In this document: one piece after another, positions 1 to 8,525 of the stretch
Position numbering within the stretch: position 1 is the stretch's first letter
How the letters are laid out: every line of letters starts with the position of its first letter
From: a virus
Virus record (IMG/VR): IMGVR_UViG_3300019124_000096
Span: 1 to 35,184 of that record
Length of the DNA stretch: 35,184 nt
Strand: one strand, 5' to 3'
The notes under the pieces: generated by a model
Told to the model about the DNA's origin: nothing
Databases searched by the model: none
The model's input: only the letters and a program-made list of their open reading frames with translations
Made by a program: the position numbers and the translations under genes

Positions 1-675
1 ATGCGGTGGAACCACATCAAGGAGATCGCGCGTAGTGCGGTGCTGGGTTGTGCGCTAGTGTTCGTAGGGGGCATCCAGGCGACACAGCCGGCCGCGGCTG
101 CCGCCAGCTCACGGCAGCAGGCGAACACGTATCAGGTCGAGCTAGCCATTGTTCGCGACGGGAAGGTCATAGCGACCCCGAAGGTGACCGTGCTGTTCGG
201 GAAGCCGGCACGAGTGACCCTCACGGAGAAAGCAGGAGACGGGAGCTTGCGCGTGCAGGTGACAGCGTCGCCGGCTGGCAAGCTCGCTAACGGCACGAAG
301 GTGGTGCAGTTCAACGCCGTGGTGGTCGAGCGCATCGCCGGCGCCTGGGTGATTCTGGCCGAGCCGTCGATGAAGGTCGCGGAGTCACAAGCGGGCTCTA
401 CCACTCTCGAGTCGCCGCTTGGCTCCCTGCGGATCGACGTGCGCGCGACGGAGAAGTACGTCGCCGGTGCCGAAAGCAAGAACCTTCGACAGTGCGGCGC
501 ACTTACTGCTGATGAACCCACAACGCTGAGTGATAACTGCCCATCGCTGCCCTGCCCCGGCAAGGAGAATTGCTGCAGCGCCCCTTGCTCGGACGGCAGC
601 GGACGCACGATGACTTGCTGTGGCGCCATTGAGTGCTGCGACGACATCTGCGGGGCATGCTGCTCGCCTCCGTAA
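1..675 (+). CDS. Exported Cys-rich hypothetical protein
   Basis: I do not recognise a family. The 224-residue product begins with a signal-peptide-like segment (positive start, hydrophobic core around residues 11-30, Ala-rich end near residues 31-36), so export is likely. A middle region of about residues 40-155 looks beta-rich. The last 50 residues hold many cysteines, including several CC pairs, suggesting disulphides or metal binding. The ATG is the first base of the window, so the upstream context cannot be judged. It lies outside the P2 structural block, between portal gene Q and the unseen left attachment end, so it is either phage cargo or a host neighbour. A strong hairpin follows the stop. 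Confidence 0.6.
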   Translation: MRWNHIKEIARSAVLGCALVFVGGIQATQPAAAAASSRQQANTYQVELAIVRDGKVIATPKVTVLFGKPARVTLTEKAGDGSLRVQVTASPAGKLANGTKVVQFNAVVVERIAGAWVILAEPSMKVAESQAGSTTLESPLGSLRIDVRATEKYVAGAESKNLRQCGALTADEPTTLSDNCPSLPCPGKENCCSAPCSDGSGRTMTCCGAIECCDDICGACCSPP

Positions 676-693
676 CAGGCATCGGCACCTATT

Positions 694-726
694 GGGGAGG
701 GCAACGCCCTCCCCGTTTATTTTTGA
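694..726 (+). terminator. Rho-independent terminator after the Cys-rich gene
   Basis: A perfect 9-bp stem GGGGAGGGC/GCCCTCCCC (694-702 and 706-714) with a 3-nt loop is followed by GTTTATTTTT. It sits 19 nt after the stop of the exported protein. It also lies just past the stop of the converging portal gene, whose own strand lacks a T-run there. Confidence 0.75.
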
Positions 727-1751
727 TCCCCGGTGCTGCCGGGCCCACCGGGGAGCACGTAAGGTTCAAAGCGCACGACCTCCTCGCCGATCCAGTCGTT
801 GACCTCGCGCAAGCGGTGCTGGAGCGGTTCGAGTTCGTTCTTCACGAACACCGCGGCCGTCGGCGTGATCGCACCGAAGCCACCGGTGTTGGTCGGCACG
901 ATGCCGAGCAGAGCCGGCGGCACGCGGTGAGCCGCGAGAATGTCGTCGCGGGTGGCGTTCTTGATACCGAGAAACTCATCCCGTGCGGCCACCTCGCTGA
1001 TCGGGATCACCTGAACGCCGTCCTTTTTGCCCTGCGGGCTGTAGAGGAACAGGTTGCGGAAATTCCCCGGCCCCTTCGATGCCCGCAGCGCCTCGCGGAT
1101 CGCGTTGATGTCTTCCTCGTTCTGCGACGGATCGCTGATGTACAGGATGTAGCCCGCGTGTGAGCCGTTGATGTAGTACTTGCGCCGGAACAGCGTCGAG
1201 CTCTCGTTCAGCAGCGCGGCCTGCAGGGCGCTCAGGTATTCCGGCAGACCATAGATCTCCTGATGCATGTCGGGCTCCAGCAGGTGGAACACGCTGCCGG
1301 GCTGGAACTCGTGCTCCTTCCCCCACCCCTGCACGAAGAAATAGCGCCCCGGCTCGACACCGCGGCGCGTGTACTTCGCGAGCGAGCACACCAGCCGCAT
1401 CGGCCGGCCACTGATCGCGTTCCGCCGCTCCAGATAGGCGTTGCCGAAAACCAGGTAGTCGAGCGCGAAGCGGGCGAACTGGTCGCGCGACAGCAACCGG
1501 TGCGGCTTGAACGTGCTCACGAGGATGTTTCGCTTCACGAAGATCGCGGAGCTGTGGTGCGGGCTGCTGCGGAAGGCACGCGCGAGACCATCGAAGGAGA
1601 TCGGCGTCTCGAACCACCGGCCGTTGTCCAGGCATTCGACGTAGTCGAGCAGCTCGCGGCGATCGAGCACCGGCACCGGATCGCCGAAGCTGAAGGCTTG
1701 GATGCCGGCCTTGCGTGCGCCAGTTTCGGTTTCGGCGTCAATCGGGTTCAT
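717..1751 (-). CDS. Q: Phage portal protein (P2 gpQ)
   Basis: Portal protein forming the dodecameric DNA entry channel of the capsid. From the ATG at 1751 the product is 344 residues, the same length as P2 gpQ. Typical stretches include the N-terminal FSFGDPVPVLDRRELLDY, the NAYLERR region and the C-terminal VPPALLGIVP region. I chose 1751 rather than the longer reading frame from 1832 because this ATG overlaps the terminase TGA by one base (TGATG), which is translational coupling, and because the length then matches the family. It is co-transcribed with terminase P on the minus strand, divergent from the capsid genes as in P2. Confidence 0.95.
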   Translation of the reverse strand: MNPIDAETETGARKAGIQAFSFGDPVPVLDRRELLDYVECLDNGRWFETPISFDGLARAFRSSPHHSSAIFVKRNILVSTFKPHRLLSRDQFARFALDYLVFGNAYLERRNAISGRPMRLVCSLAKYTRRGVEPGRYFFVQGWGKEHEFQPGSVFHLLEPDMHQEIYGLPEYLSALQAALLNESSTLFRRKYYINGSHAGYILYISDPSQNEEDINAIREALRASKGPGNFRNLFLYSPQGKKDGVQVIPISEVAARDEFLGIKNATRDDILAAHRVPPALLGIVPTNTGGFGAITPTAAVFVKNELEPLQHRLREVNDWIGEEVVRFEPYVLPGGPGSTGDQK

Positions 1752-3505
1752 CAGTAGATCTCCATTACGGTCCTGTTGCGCCCGGCACTTCCTTCCAGCG
1801 GTTCGTTGTCGAGCGCGTGCATGGTTGCCCACGCCAGATCGGCGTGGCCGGTTTCTTCGCTGCGGTTCGCCTCAAAGGTCGACTGGCGGCCGCTCGCGGT
1901 CATCGTCTTGCGAATCGAGAGGAACGCCTGCGCCACATCGGTCCAGCCGGCGTCGAATTCGAGGCGGCCGCTGGCGATGACGTCTTTCGCCTTCAGCACG
2001 AGGCGGTTCTTCACCTCGACGGAGTACGTGATGCGCCGCGCGCCGGGGAAGAACTGCAGCACCAGCTGGTACACGCCTGCGCCGACACCGGTGTCGTCGA
2101 TGCCGATGTAGGTCACGCGGTAGCGCTGCGTGATCCGACGGATCTGCTCTGCCTGGCCGGCGAAGTCCATGCCACGCCACTGGTGCTTCTCCAGTAGGCG
2201 GAATTTCCCTCCCGGTACCGCCGGCGGCGCGACCACGACACAGCCCGCGCTGTCGCCGAACATCGCCGGGTCGTACCCGAGCCACACCTCGCGGTTGCCG
2301 AACGGCCGCCCCGCGAACGGCTTGAAGTCGTCCCACGCTTCCCAGCTGTCGACCATGCACCGCTGCAGCTCGGCCAGCGTGAACACCGACGCGGTGTCGT
2401 CGATGAACTGGCACATCAGCAGGTTGGCCCACTCGTCCGCGCTGTACTCCAGCCGCAGCTGGTCGAGATCGAACAGGTCGCAGCCGCCGCGCACAGCGTC
2501 CTCGACCGTCACGATCTGCCGCCACTGGCCGTCCGCGCAACGCCGACCGCCGACCAGCGCGCTGTGGCTCACGTCGATCGAAATGCGGTCCGCCTTCTGG
2601 CGACCGCGGTTGTACAGCTCGCCGCTCCAGAACGGGTAGGCGTCGTGGGTGATGCTCGACGGCGTCGAGAAATAGGTCTGGCGCCACTTCTTGTGGATCG
2701 CCATGCCGCTGGCGACCTTGCGCAGCTCCTGGAATTTGTAGACCCAGAAGTACTCGTCGAAATACAGGTTTCCGTGGTAGCTCTGCGCCGTTCGTGCATT
2801 CGTCCCGAGGAAGTACAGCGTCGCGGCGTTCGGGAGCACGATCGGGTCGCCGGTCAGCTCGACGCCCTCTTCGGCCGCGAACTGCACGATGTACTGCCGG
2901 AAGACGTGGGCCTGCGCCTTGCTGGCGCTGAGGAAGATCTGGTTTCGCCCCGTCTCCAGAGCATCGACGAGCGCCTCGCGCGCGAAGTACCACGTCGCGC
3001 CGATTTGGCGCGACTTGAGGATGTTGCGGATGCGCTCGGTCAGCGCGTTTCGGCGCCACACGCGCTGGTATGCGAACAGCGAATCCTCGAAGCGTTCGAT
3101 AAGCCGCTCCTGCTGCTCGTCGTCGATGGCGTTTCGGACGGGCTTGCGTTTCGGCGCGGCATTGCGGCGCTCGATGTTCGAGTTAAGGTCGCCTTCGTTC
3201 CCGCCTGGCTGCTGGTAGCGCCGAACGCGCGCGAGACGTTCGATCTGCCGGCCGAGCAGGTCGATTTCCTTGTAGTCGCTTCCGCTCTTCGGATCCTTGG
3301 CGACCAGCTGGATCAACCTCGCCTCGAGCGAGGACTCCACCCGCGCGATCGCCGGCGCATCGTCCCAGTGGTCGCGCTGCTTCCAGCTTTCCACCGTCGT
3401 GCGCGGCAGCCCCAGGTGCTCGGCGATGTCAGACACGCGCCACCCCTGCCAGTAGAGGCTGCGCGCGATTCGTCGCTCATCGAGGGAAGGCGCCGTCAGG
3501 AACAT
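1751..3505 (-). CDS. P: Terminase large/ATPase subunit (P2 gpP)
   Basis: Packaging motor ATPase that pairs with gpM and drives DNA into the prohead at cos. The 584-residue length is close to P2 gpP (about 590). An N-terminal HTH-like segment (LYWQGWRVSDIAEHLGLPRTT) is followed by a Walker-A-like KSRQIGATW near residue 165, a Walker-B-like LYFDEYFW near residue 248, and RNase-H-type nuclease acidic motifs at GYDPAMFGDSAG and YIGIDDTGVGAG. Identity with P2 gpP is obvious by eye throughout. It is coupled to Q through a one-base stop/start overlap and divergent from O across 145 bp that carry an Ogr-like dyad. Confidence 0.96.
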   Translation of the reverse strand: MFLTAPSLDERRIARSLYWQGWRVSDIAEHLGLPRTTVESWKQRDHWDDAPAIARVESSLEARLIQLVAKDPKSGSDYKEIDLLGRQIERLARVRRYQQPGGNEGDLNSNIERRNAAPKRKPVRNAIDDEQQERLIERFEDSLFAYQRVWRRNALTERIRNILKSRQIGATWYFAREALVDALETGRNQIFLSASKAQAHVFRQYIVQFAAEEGVELTGDPIVLPNAATLYFLGTNARTAQSYHGNLYFDEYFWVYKFQELRKVASGMAIHKKWRQTYFSTPSSITHDAYPFWSGELYNRGRQKADRISIDVSHSALVGGRRCADGQWRQIVTVEDAVRGGCDLFDLDQLRLEYSADEWANLLMCQFIDDTASVFTLAELQRCMVDSWEAWDDFKPFAGRPFGNREVWLGYDPAMFGDSAGCVVVAPPAVPGGKFRLLEKHQWRGMDFAGQAEQIRRITQRYRVTYIGIDDTGVGAGVYQLVLQFFPGARRITYSVEVKNRLVLKAKDVIASGRLEFDAGWTDVAQAFLSIRKTMTASGRQSTFEANRSEETGHADLAWATMHALDNEPLEGSAGRNRTVMEIY

Positions 3506-3551
3506 GGCGGCAGCCTAGGCCGCACGATCAAAGCGCCTGAGGCGCGCTCAC

Positions 3552-3570
3552 TGTGCGATCGGCTTCTACA
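3552..3570. promoter_or_regulatory. Putative Ogr-binding dyad between P and O
   Basis: TGT-N13-ACA dyad lying 81 bp upstream of the O start and 47 bp upstream of the P start. P2 late promoters carry an Ogr/Delta dyad, which I recall as TGT-N12-ACA, centred near -55. The spacing here is one base longer but recurs at two other late-operon starts. A start site 55 bp from its centre would fall near 3616, suitably before O. On the P side it would fall on the start codon. Confidence 0.5.
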
Positions 3571-3650
3571 GGGCGGCCGGGTTGATGCACTCGCGCAGCG
3601 ACGCCGAGCATCGCCCCGACACCGTCACCGCACCGTCAAAGGCTGCATCG

Positions 3651-4472
3651 ATGAAACGCAAGTCCAAGTTCTTCCGCGTAGCGGTCGAAGGCGCCACCAC
3701 CGATGGCCGCAAGATCGAGCGCAATTGGCTCACCGAGATTGCCAAGAGCTACAACCCGCAGAAGTACGGCGCGCGCGTCTTCATCGAGCACATCCGCGGC
3801 CTGAACCCGGAATGGGGCTTCCGCGCGATGGGCGACGTCGTTGCGGTCAAGACCGAGGAGGTCGAGATCGACGGCGAGAAGCGCCTGGCGCTGTTCGCCC
3901 AGATCGAGCCCACGGAGGAGATGGTCAAGCTGGTCGCCGCCGGCCAGAAGATCTACTCCAGCATCGAGGTCAACCCCGACTTCGCTGGCTCGGGCCAGGC
4001 GTATCTCGTCGGCCTCGGCATCACCGACAGCCCCGCGAGCCTCGGTACCGAGGTGCTCGCCTTCGCCGCCAAGCACCCGGAGGCCAACCCGTTCGCCGCG
4101 CGCAAGCAGGCGCCGGGCAACGTCTTCACGGTCGCCGAGGAAGCCGCGATCGAACTGGAGGAGGAGCAGCCGGCGCCGGAACCGTCCCTGCTTTCCCTCG
4201 TGCGCGAGATGTTCTCGCGGCGCTCGGGCGGCGACGACGCCCGGTTCGCCGACGTGCGCGCGGCCATCGAGCACCTGGCGACAGGGGTAACGGCGCGGCA
4301 TGAAGAGTTCGCCGCGCAGCTGGCATCGCTCTCCGCGCGTCTGGACGCGCTGAAAGGCGACCACGAGAAGGCCATCGCCGACCTGACCGGCAAGCTCGAT
4401 CACACGCCGCGCAACGACCCCCCGCGCCCGCCGGCGACGGGATCCGGTGCCGCCGTCACGACGGACTGCTGA
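3651..4472 (+). CDS. O: Capsid scaffolding protein / prohead protease (P2 gpO)
   Basis: Scaffold and serine protease that guides capsid assembly and cleaves itself and the N, Q and L products. The product is 273 residues, against 284 in P2 gpO. The protease domain is N-terminal, with candidate triad residues D18, H47 (in FIEHIRG) and S103/S104 (in KIYSSIEVN) at positions close to the P2 triad D19/H48/S107. The C-terminal part is charged and helical as expected for scaffold. I chose the ATG at 3651 because AAGG lies 8 nt upstream and homology starts at MKRKSKFFRVAVEG; an in-frame ATG at 3582 would add 23 unlikely residues. Confidence 0.94.
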   Translation: MKRKSKFFRVAVEGATTDGRKIERNWLTEIAKSYNPQKYGARVFIEHIRGLNPEWGFRAMGDVVAVKTEEVEIDGEKRLALFAQIEPTEEMVKLVAAGQKIYSSIEVNPDFAGSGQAYLVGLGITDSPASLGTEVLAFAAKHPEANPFAARKQAPGNVFTVAEEAAIELEEEQPAPEPSLLSLVREMFSRRSGGDDARFADVRAAIEHLATGVTARHEEFAAQLASLSARLDALKGDHEKAIADLTGKLDHTPRNDPPRPPATGSGAAVTTDC

Positions 4473-4515
4473 CCGCACGAACCGAACGCCCCCGCCGCCT
4501 TCCCCGGAGCACGCA

Positions 4516-5526
4516 ATGCGCAACACCACCCGCACGCTGTACAACGCCCTGCTCGCCCAGATCGCCCAGATCAACGAGGTCCAGGACGCCACCGTCAAGT
4601 TCTCCGTCGCGCCGACCGTGCAGCAGCGCCTCGAGACGCGCATGCAGGAAAGCTCGGAGTTCCTGAAGCGCATCAACATCGTCGGCGTCACCGAGCAGAA
4701 GGGCCAGAAGCTCGGCCTCGGCATCGGCAGCCCGATCGCCAGCACCACGAACACTGCCGCGCAGGACCGCAGCCCGGTCGATCCGACGCAGCTGGACGGC
4801 ACCTCGTACGACTGCACGCAGACCAACAGCGACACGTACATCCCGTACGCGAAACTGGACGCGTGGGCGAAGTTCCCCGACTTCCAGACCCGCGTGCGCG
4901 ACGCGATCGTGCGCCGTCAGGCGCTCGACCGGATCATGATCGGCTTCAACGGCACCAGCCGCGCCGCGACGTCCGATCGCACCGCGAACCCGCTGCTGCA
5001 GGACGTCAACAAGGGCTGGCTGCAGCACTACCGCGAGCAGGCCCCCGAGCGGGTGATGGCGGACGGCGCGACGGCCGGCGTCATCAAGGTGGGCGGTGCC
5101 AGCGCCGACTACGCCAACCTCGACGCGCTGGTCATGGACGCCGTGGCCAACCTGATCGACCCGTGGTACCGGCAGGACACGCAGCTGGTGGCGATCCTTG
5201 GCGCGAACCTCCTGCACGACAAGTACTTCCCGCTGGTCAACTCGAACCAGGCGCCGAGCGAGCAGCTCGCCGGCGACCTGATCATCAGCCAGAAGCGCGT
5301 CGGCGGGCGCCCGGCGTTGCAGGTGCCGTTCGTGCCCGACGACGCGATTCTGATCACGCGCCTCGACAACCTGTCGATCTACTGGCAGGAGGGTGCGCGC
5401 CGCCGCGCCATCATCGACAACCCGAAGCGCGACCGCATCGAGAACTACGAGTCCTCCAACGACGCCTACGTCGTTGAGGACTTCGGCGCCGGCTGCCTGA
5501 TCGAGAACATCCAGATCCAGCCGTAA
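4516..5526 (+). CDS. N: Major capsid protein (P2 gpN)
   Basis: Main shell protein, 336 residues (P2 gpN is 357). It opens with MRNTTRTLYNALLAQIAQIN, typical of this family, and carries the conserved IMIGFNGTSRA and LIISQKRVGGRPALQVPFVPDDAILITRLDNLSIYWQEG stretches in shortened form by eye. The N-terminal ~25 residues probably correspond to the part removed by gpO. The start at 4516 fits the family N-terminus; the open frame extends upstream to 4447 but overlaps O. It lies directly after O and before M, the canonical P2 order. Confidence 0.95.
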   Translation: MRNTTRTLYNALLAQIAQINEVQDATVKFSVAPTVQQRLETRMQESSEFLKRINIVGVTEQKGQKLGLGIGSPIASTTNTAAQDRSPVDPTQLDGTSYDCTQTNSDTYIPYAKLDAWAKFPDFQTRVRDAIVRRQALDRIMIGFNGTSRAATSDRTANPLLQDVNKGWLQHYREQAPERVMADGATAGVIKVGGASADYANLDALVMDAVANLIDPWYRQDTQLVAILGANLLHDKYFPLVNSNQAPSEQLAGDLIISQKRVGGRPALQVPFVPDDAILITRLDNLSIYWQEGARRRAIIDNPKRDRIENYESSNDAYVVEDFGAGCLIENIQIQP

Positions 5527-5529
5527 GCC

Positions 5530-6318
5530 ATGACCCTCGCACGCCGCCACTACCAGCGCGTCACCGCCGCCAAGGTTTCGGCCTCGGCGGCGGAGGGCGA
5601 ACCGATCGACGCCAACGCCTACGAGCTGATGCTCGCCAAGCTCGCGGAGGACAAGCGCCGTCTGAAGGAGGTGAAGTCCATCGAGCGCAAGGTCGAGATC
5701 AAGCGGCAGCTGCTCCCGGAGTACGAGCCGTGGGTGCAAGGCGTGCTCGAGGCGGGCCGCGGCGGACAGGATGCCGTGCTGATGACGGTGATGGTCTGGC
5801 GCATCGACGTGGGCCACTTCCACGCCGCGCTCGACGTGGCGGAGTACGCGCTCCGGCACAAGCTGGTGCTGCCCGACCAGTACCAGCGCGACGCGGCCAC
5901 GCTGGTCGCCGAGGAGATCGCCGACCAGGCGCTCGGCGCGCTGGCCGCCGGTGCCCCCTTCGACCCCGCGGTGCTCGATCGCACCGAGCAGCTCACCCGC
6001 GAGCACGACATGCCCGACGAGGTACGCGCCAAGCTCCACAAGGCGCTCGGTCTGGCGTGCATGGTGGCCGCCGGCGAGCCGCCCTTCGCGGGCGAAGCCT
6101 TCGCGCACGCGTACTCCGCGCGCTCGCACTTCCTCCGCGCCCTGCAGCTGCACGAGCGCGTCGGCGTCAAGAAGGAGCTCGAGCGCCTCGAGCGCGGCAT
6201 CAAGAACAGCCCGCTGCCGGCGTCGTCCGGCGCGGACACCCAGACAACCGTGAGCGCAGCGCCCAACGCCGGCGCACCGGGCGATTCCGGTGCACCGGCC
6301 GAGGCCGGCTCCGGCTGA
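5530..6318 (+). CDS. M: Terminase small subunit / endonuclease (P2 gpM)
   Basis: Small terminase subunit that recognises and cuts cos with gpP. At 262 residues it is close to P2 gpM (247). The N-terminus MTLARRHYQRVTAA and the central YEPWVQGVLEAGRGGQD segment are family hallmarks. The last 35 residues are a low-complexity Ala/Gly/Pro tail that is probably dispensable. It begins 3 nt after the N stop. A long imperfect inverted repeat follows in the 96-bp M-L gap. Confidence 0.93.
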   Translation: MTLARRHYQRVTAAKVSASAAEGEPIDANAYELMLAKLAEDKRRLKEVKSIERKVEIKRQLLPEYEPWVQGVLEAGRGGQDAVLMTVMVWRIDVGHFHAALDVAEYALRHKLVLPDQYQRDAATLVAEEIADQALGALAAGAPFDPAVLDRTEQLTREHDMPDEVRAKLHKALGLACMVAAGEPPFAGEAFAHAYSARSHFLRALQLHERVGVKKELERLERGIKNSPLPASSGADTQTTVSAAPNAGAPGDSGAPAEAGSG

Positions 6319-6340
6319 CCGAGTCGCCACCGGCGCCGCG

Positions 6341-6397
6341 GCGGCGGGGCGGAACCGAGGGGCCTCTCTCCACCGAGGTTCCTCCCCCCACCGCCGC
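6341..6397 (+). repeat. Imperfect inverted repeat in the M-L gap
   Basis: GCGGCGG (6341-6347) pairs with CCGCCGC (6391-6397), and inside it GGAACC (6351-6356) pairs with GGTTCC (6377-6382), separated by C-rich internal loops. There is no T-run, so it is not a standard intrinsic terminator. It may be an mRNA structure limiting decay or coupling between M and L. Confidence 0.4.
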
Positions 6398-6414
6398 ATC
6401 TACCAGGGGAGCAG

Positions 6415-6891
6415 ATGAGCGGTTTCGTCGCCACCGCACCGACCGCGGCCACGTCCGAAACGGATGCCATCGCCAACGACGGCTGGTTCCCGAATCTGTC
6501 GATGACGCAGCTCCGCGCGGTCGCCCGCCTCGACGGCACTGTGACCGAAGAGCGCCTGCGCGACGCCGCGCGCTACGCGATGAGCGCGATCAACCGGCGC
6601 CTCGCGGCGTTCAAGGCGGCCCACCAGGCGACCGGCGTCACGAAGCTGGCAGACGTGCCCGATGCCGGCACGATCGACGGCGAAAACCGCCTGGTGATGC
6701 TGTACCGGCGCGCCGTGCAATGCACGGTCAAGGCGGACCTCATCGAGCGCTACCGCGATTTCGACAGCACCGACAGCGGGCTACGCCGCGCGGACTATAT
6801 GGATCCGGCGATCGGCGAGCAGCGCCGAAACGCGACCTGGGCGGTGCGCGAGATCCTCGGCCAGCCGCACACGATCGTGGAGTTGATCTGA
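6415..6891 (+). CDS. L: Head completion protein (P2 gpL)
   Basis: Head completion or neck protein acting after DNA packaging. The product is 158 residues (P2 gpL 169). The core DGWFPNLSMTQLRAVARLDGTVTEERLRDAARYAMSAIN pattern, and the C-terminus with RNATWAVREILGQPHTIVELI, are typical of the family. A good AGGGGAG ribosome site lies 5-6 nt before the ATG at 6415. The TGA overlaps the X start codon by one base, indicating coupled translation. Confidence 0.93.
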   Translation: MSGFVATAPTAATSETDAIANDGWFPNLSMTQLRAVARLDGTVTEERLRDAARYAMSAINRRLAAFKAAHQATGVTKLADVPDAGTIDGENRLVMLYRRAVQCTVKADLIERYRDFDSTDSGLRRADYMDPAIGEQRRNATWAVREILGQPHTIVELI

Positions 6892-7100
6892 TGCGGGTGT
6901 ACGCGCAGCAAGGCGACACGCTCGACGCGCTCTGCTGGCGTCACCTCGGCCGAACCGCCGGCGTGGTCGAGGCCGCGCTCGAGGCGAACCCCGGCCTGGC
7001 CGAGCTCGGGCCGGTGTTACCTCACGGCACACCCGTCGACCTCCCCGACCCCACCTCCGCCGCGCCCGCACAGCGCGCCCTGCTTCAGCTCTGGGACTGA
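6891..7100 (+). CDS. X: Tail protein X (P2 gpX, LysM-like)
   Basis: Small tail protein of 69 residues (P2 gpX 67). It has a LysM-like fold by family knowledge: VYAQQGDTLDALCWRHLGRT, then the LEANPGLAELGPVLPHGTPVDLP motif. It starts at the ATG overlapping the L stop and ends 3 nt before the first lysis-cassette gene, the same junction as in P2. Confidence 0.92.
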   Translation: MRVYAQQGDTLDALCWRHLGRTAGVVEAALEANPGLAELGPVLPHGTPVDLPDPTSAAPAQRALLQLWD

Positions 7101-7103
7101 GCC

Positions 7104-7499
7104 ATGCCCTACGCGTCCGTCAGCCTCTCCACGATCCAGACGCTCGCCGGCACTACGGTCGCATCGACCGCCGCCGGCCTTCTGACGTGGGGCGGGCCGT
7201 TCGAGGCGGTGGGCATCGCGCCGGCGATCCTGTTCATGGCCTTGGCCGGCACCGCGGCCGGCCTGCTCTTCCAGCCGCCCGGCGGCAGCCGCCTGCGGCT
7301 GTTCGCGCTCGCCTTCGTCTACACGGCGGTTAGCGCCGCGCTCGCGGTGGTGCTGGGCGAGATCCCCGGGCTCACCTACCTGCGAAAGGTGGCGCCAGCC
7401 ACAGCGCTTCTGCTGGCGTTCTTTGCCCAAACCCTGATCCCGGTCATCCGGGACGCGCTCGCGGCGCGAGCGCGGCGCTCGATCGGAGGCTCCCCGTGA
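7104..7499 (+). CDS. Putative holin (multi-pass membrane protein)
   Basis: A 131-residue hydrophobic protein with about four membrane segments (near residues 10-27, 34-54, 64-84 and 92-115) and a basic C-terminal tail ending ARARRS. It occupies the P2 gene Y (holin) position, immediately after X and upstream of the endolysin. No family-specific motif is clear to me, so holin is inferred from position, size and topology. It is coupled to the next gene by a GTGA overlap. It could instead be the antiholin partner of that gene. Confidence 0.7.
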   Translation: MPYASVSLSTIQTLAGTTVASTAAGLLTWGGPFEAVGIAPAILFMALAGTAAGLLFQPPGGSRLRLFALAFVYTAVSAALAVVLGEIPGLTYLRKVAPATALLLAFFAQTLIPVIRDALAARARRSIGGSP

Positions 7500-7900
7500 T
7501 CACCCTGCTCAACTGGCTGGCTGCGCTCGTCGCATTGCTGACTGGCCTGGCCATGCTCAAGGACACGTACGTGCGAGGCGTCGACCTGCGTGGCGCGCTA
7601 GGACGCGCGCTGCGCGACTCGCACCGCGACGGCTGGTATGCCGTGGACCGCGCAGAGGTGCGCGGTGCCGTCCGCTTCCTGCTGCGCGTCGCTTTGCTCA
7701 TCGCCATCGTGGCCAGCAGCGGCGTCTGCCTCGTCACGCCAGCGGTGGGCGCGGATCCCTACAGCACGCTGCTGCGCTGCGCTCTCTCCGCGATGATGAC
7801 CATGCAAGCACCCTGCCCTTGGCTGCGGTGGATCGTAGTCGGGGATCGCGGCGTCACGGCCGGCCGGCTGCCGGGCGAGGTGGAGCGCCGTGTTCACTGA
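7496..7900 (+). CDS. Second lysis-cassette membrane protein (holin or antiholin candidate)
   Basis: A 134-residue protein with an N-terminal membrane segment (residues 2-21), a polar middle containing a DSHRDGWYAVDR-type stretch, and a second hydrophobic segment at about residues 61-82. It starts at GTG 7496 within the stop of the previous gene and overlaps the endolysin start by 11 nt. Two consecutive small membrane proteins before the endolysin suggest a holin/antiholin pair, as with P2 Y and LysA. The function is inferred from position. Confidence 0.55.
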   Translation: MITLLNWLAALVALLTGLAMLKDTYVRGVDLRGALGRALRDSHRDGWYAVDRAEVRGAVRFLLRVALLIAIVASSGVCLVTPAVGADPYSTLLRCALSAMMTMQAPCPWLRWIVVGDRGVTAGRLPGEVERRVH

Positions 7901-8525
7901 CCACCAGCTCGCCCAGGCGGTGGCCTGCCCGATCGGCCGCGCTGCCCGCTGGGCTCCGCACCTCAAGGCGGCCATGCAGCGCTTCGGGATCAACACCGGA
8001 CGCCGCGCCGCGCACTTCCTCGCCCAGATCGGGCACGAGAGCGCGGGGCTCTCCCGTGTCGAGGAGAACCTGTCCTACAGCGCGGCTCGGCTGCTCGAGG
8101 TGTTCCCGAGCTATTTCAGCCGAGTCACAGCCGGGGAGTACGCACGCCAACCCGAGCGCATCGCCAACCGGGTCTACGCGCGCCGCATGGGCAACGGCGA
8201 CGAGCGCAGCGGCGACGGCTGGCGCTACCGAGGGCGCTGCCCCATCCATATCACCGGCCGCGACAATTACGCCCGCATGGGCGAGGTACTCGGCCTGCCG
8301 TTGCTCGACATGCCCCAGCTCGCGATCGAGGCCGACACGGGCGCGTTGATCGCCGCGGCGTGGTGGCGCGACAACGGACTCAACGCGCTTGCGGACGCCG
8401 ACGAGGTGATGGCGGTATCGCGCCGCATCAACTGCGGCACGGTGCGGACCACTCGCGTCCCAAATGGGCTCGCCGATCGCATCGAGCGCACGAAGCGAGC
8501 CAAGGCGGCACTGGGGGTGGCCTGA
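7890..8525 (+). CDS. Endolysin, glycoside hydrolase family 19 type
   Basis: A chitinase-like muramidase cleaving peptidoglycan at the end of the lytic cycle. In the 211 residues the catalytic region is clear: QIGHESAGL with E50, and RVEENLSYSA with E59 as probable second acid. The YRGR..IHITGRDNY motif that lines the GH19 cleft follows, although Cys and His replace the usual Gly/Leu and Gln. There is no signal peptide, so a holin is needed. The start is GTG 7890 inside the preceding gene, and the stop overlaps the Rz start by one base. Position corresponds to P2 gene K. Confidence 0.9.
   Translation: MFTDHQLAQAVACPIGRAARWAPHLKAAMQRFGINTGRRAAHFLAQIGHESAGLSRVEENLSYSAARLLEVFPSYFSRVTAGEYARQPERIANRVYARRMGNGDERSGDGWRYRGRCPIHITGRDNYARMGEVLGLPLLDMPQLAIEADTGALIAAAWWRDNGLNALADADEVMAVSRRINCGTVRTTRVPNGLADRIERTKRAKAALGVA

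Noticed and set aside
694-714. GC-rich palindrome beside portal gene as a possible cos site
   Set aside because: It behaves as a terminator (stem plus T-run) and does not resemble the P2-type 19-base cos end; no cos-like sequence could be recognised in the window.
2564-4303. Long plus-strand frame of 579 codons over terminase and O
   Set aside because: It lies antisense to terminase and out of frame with O, is Arg/Ala-rich with no motif, and is a GC-rich shadow frame.
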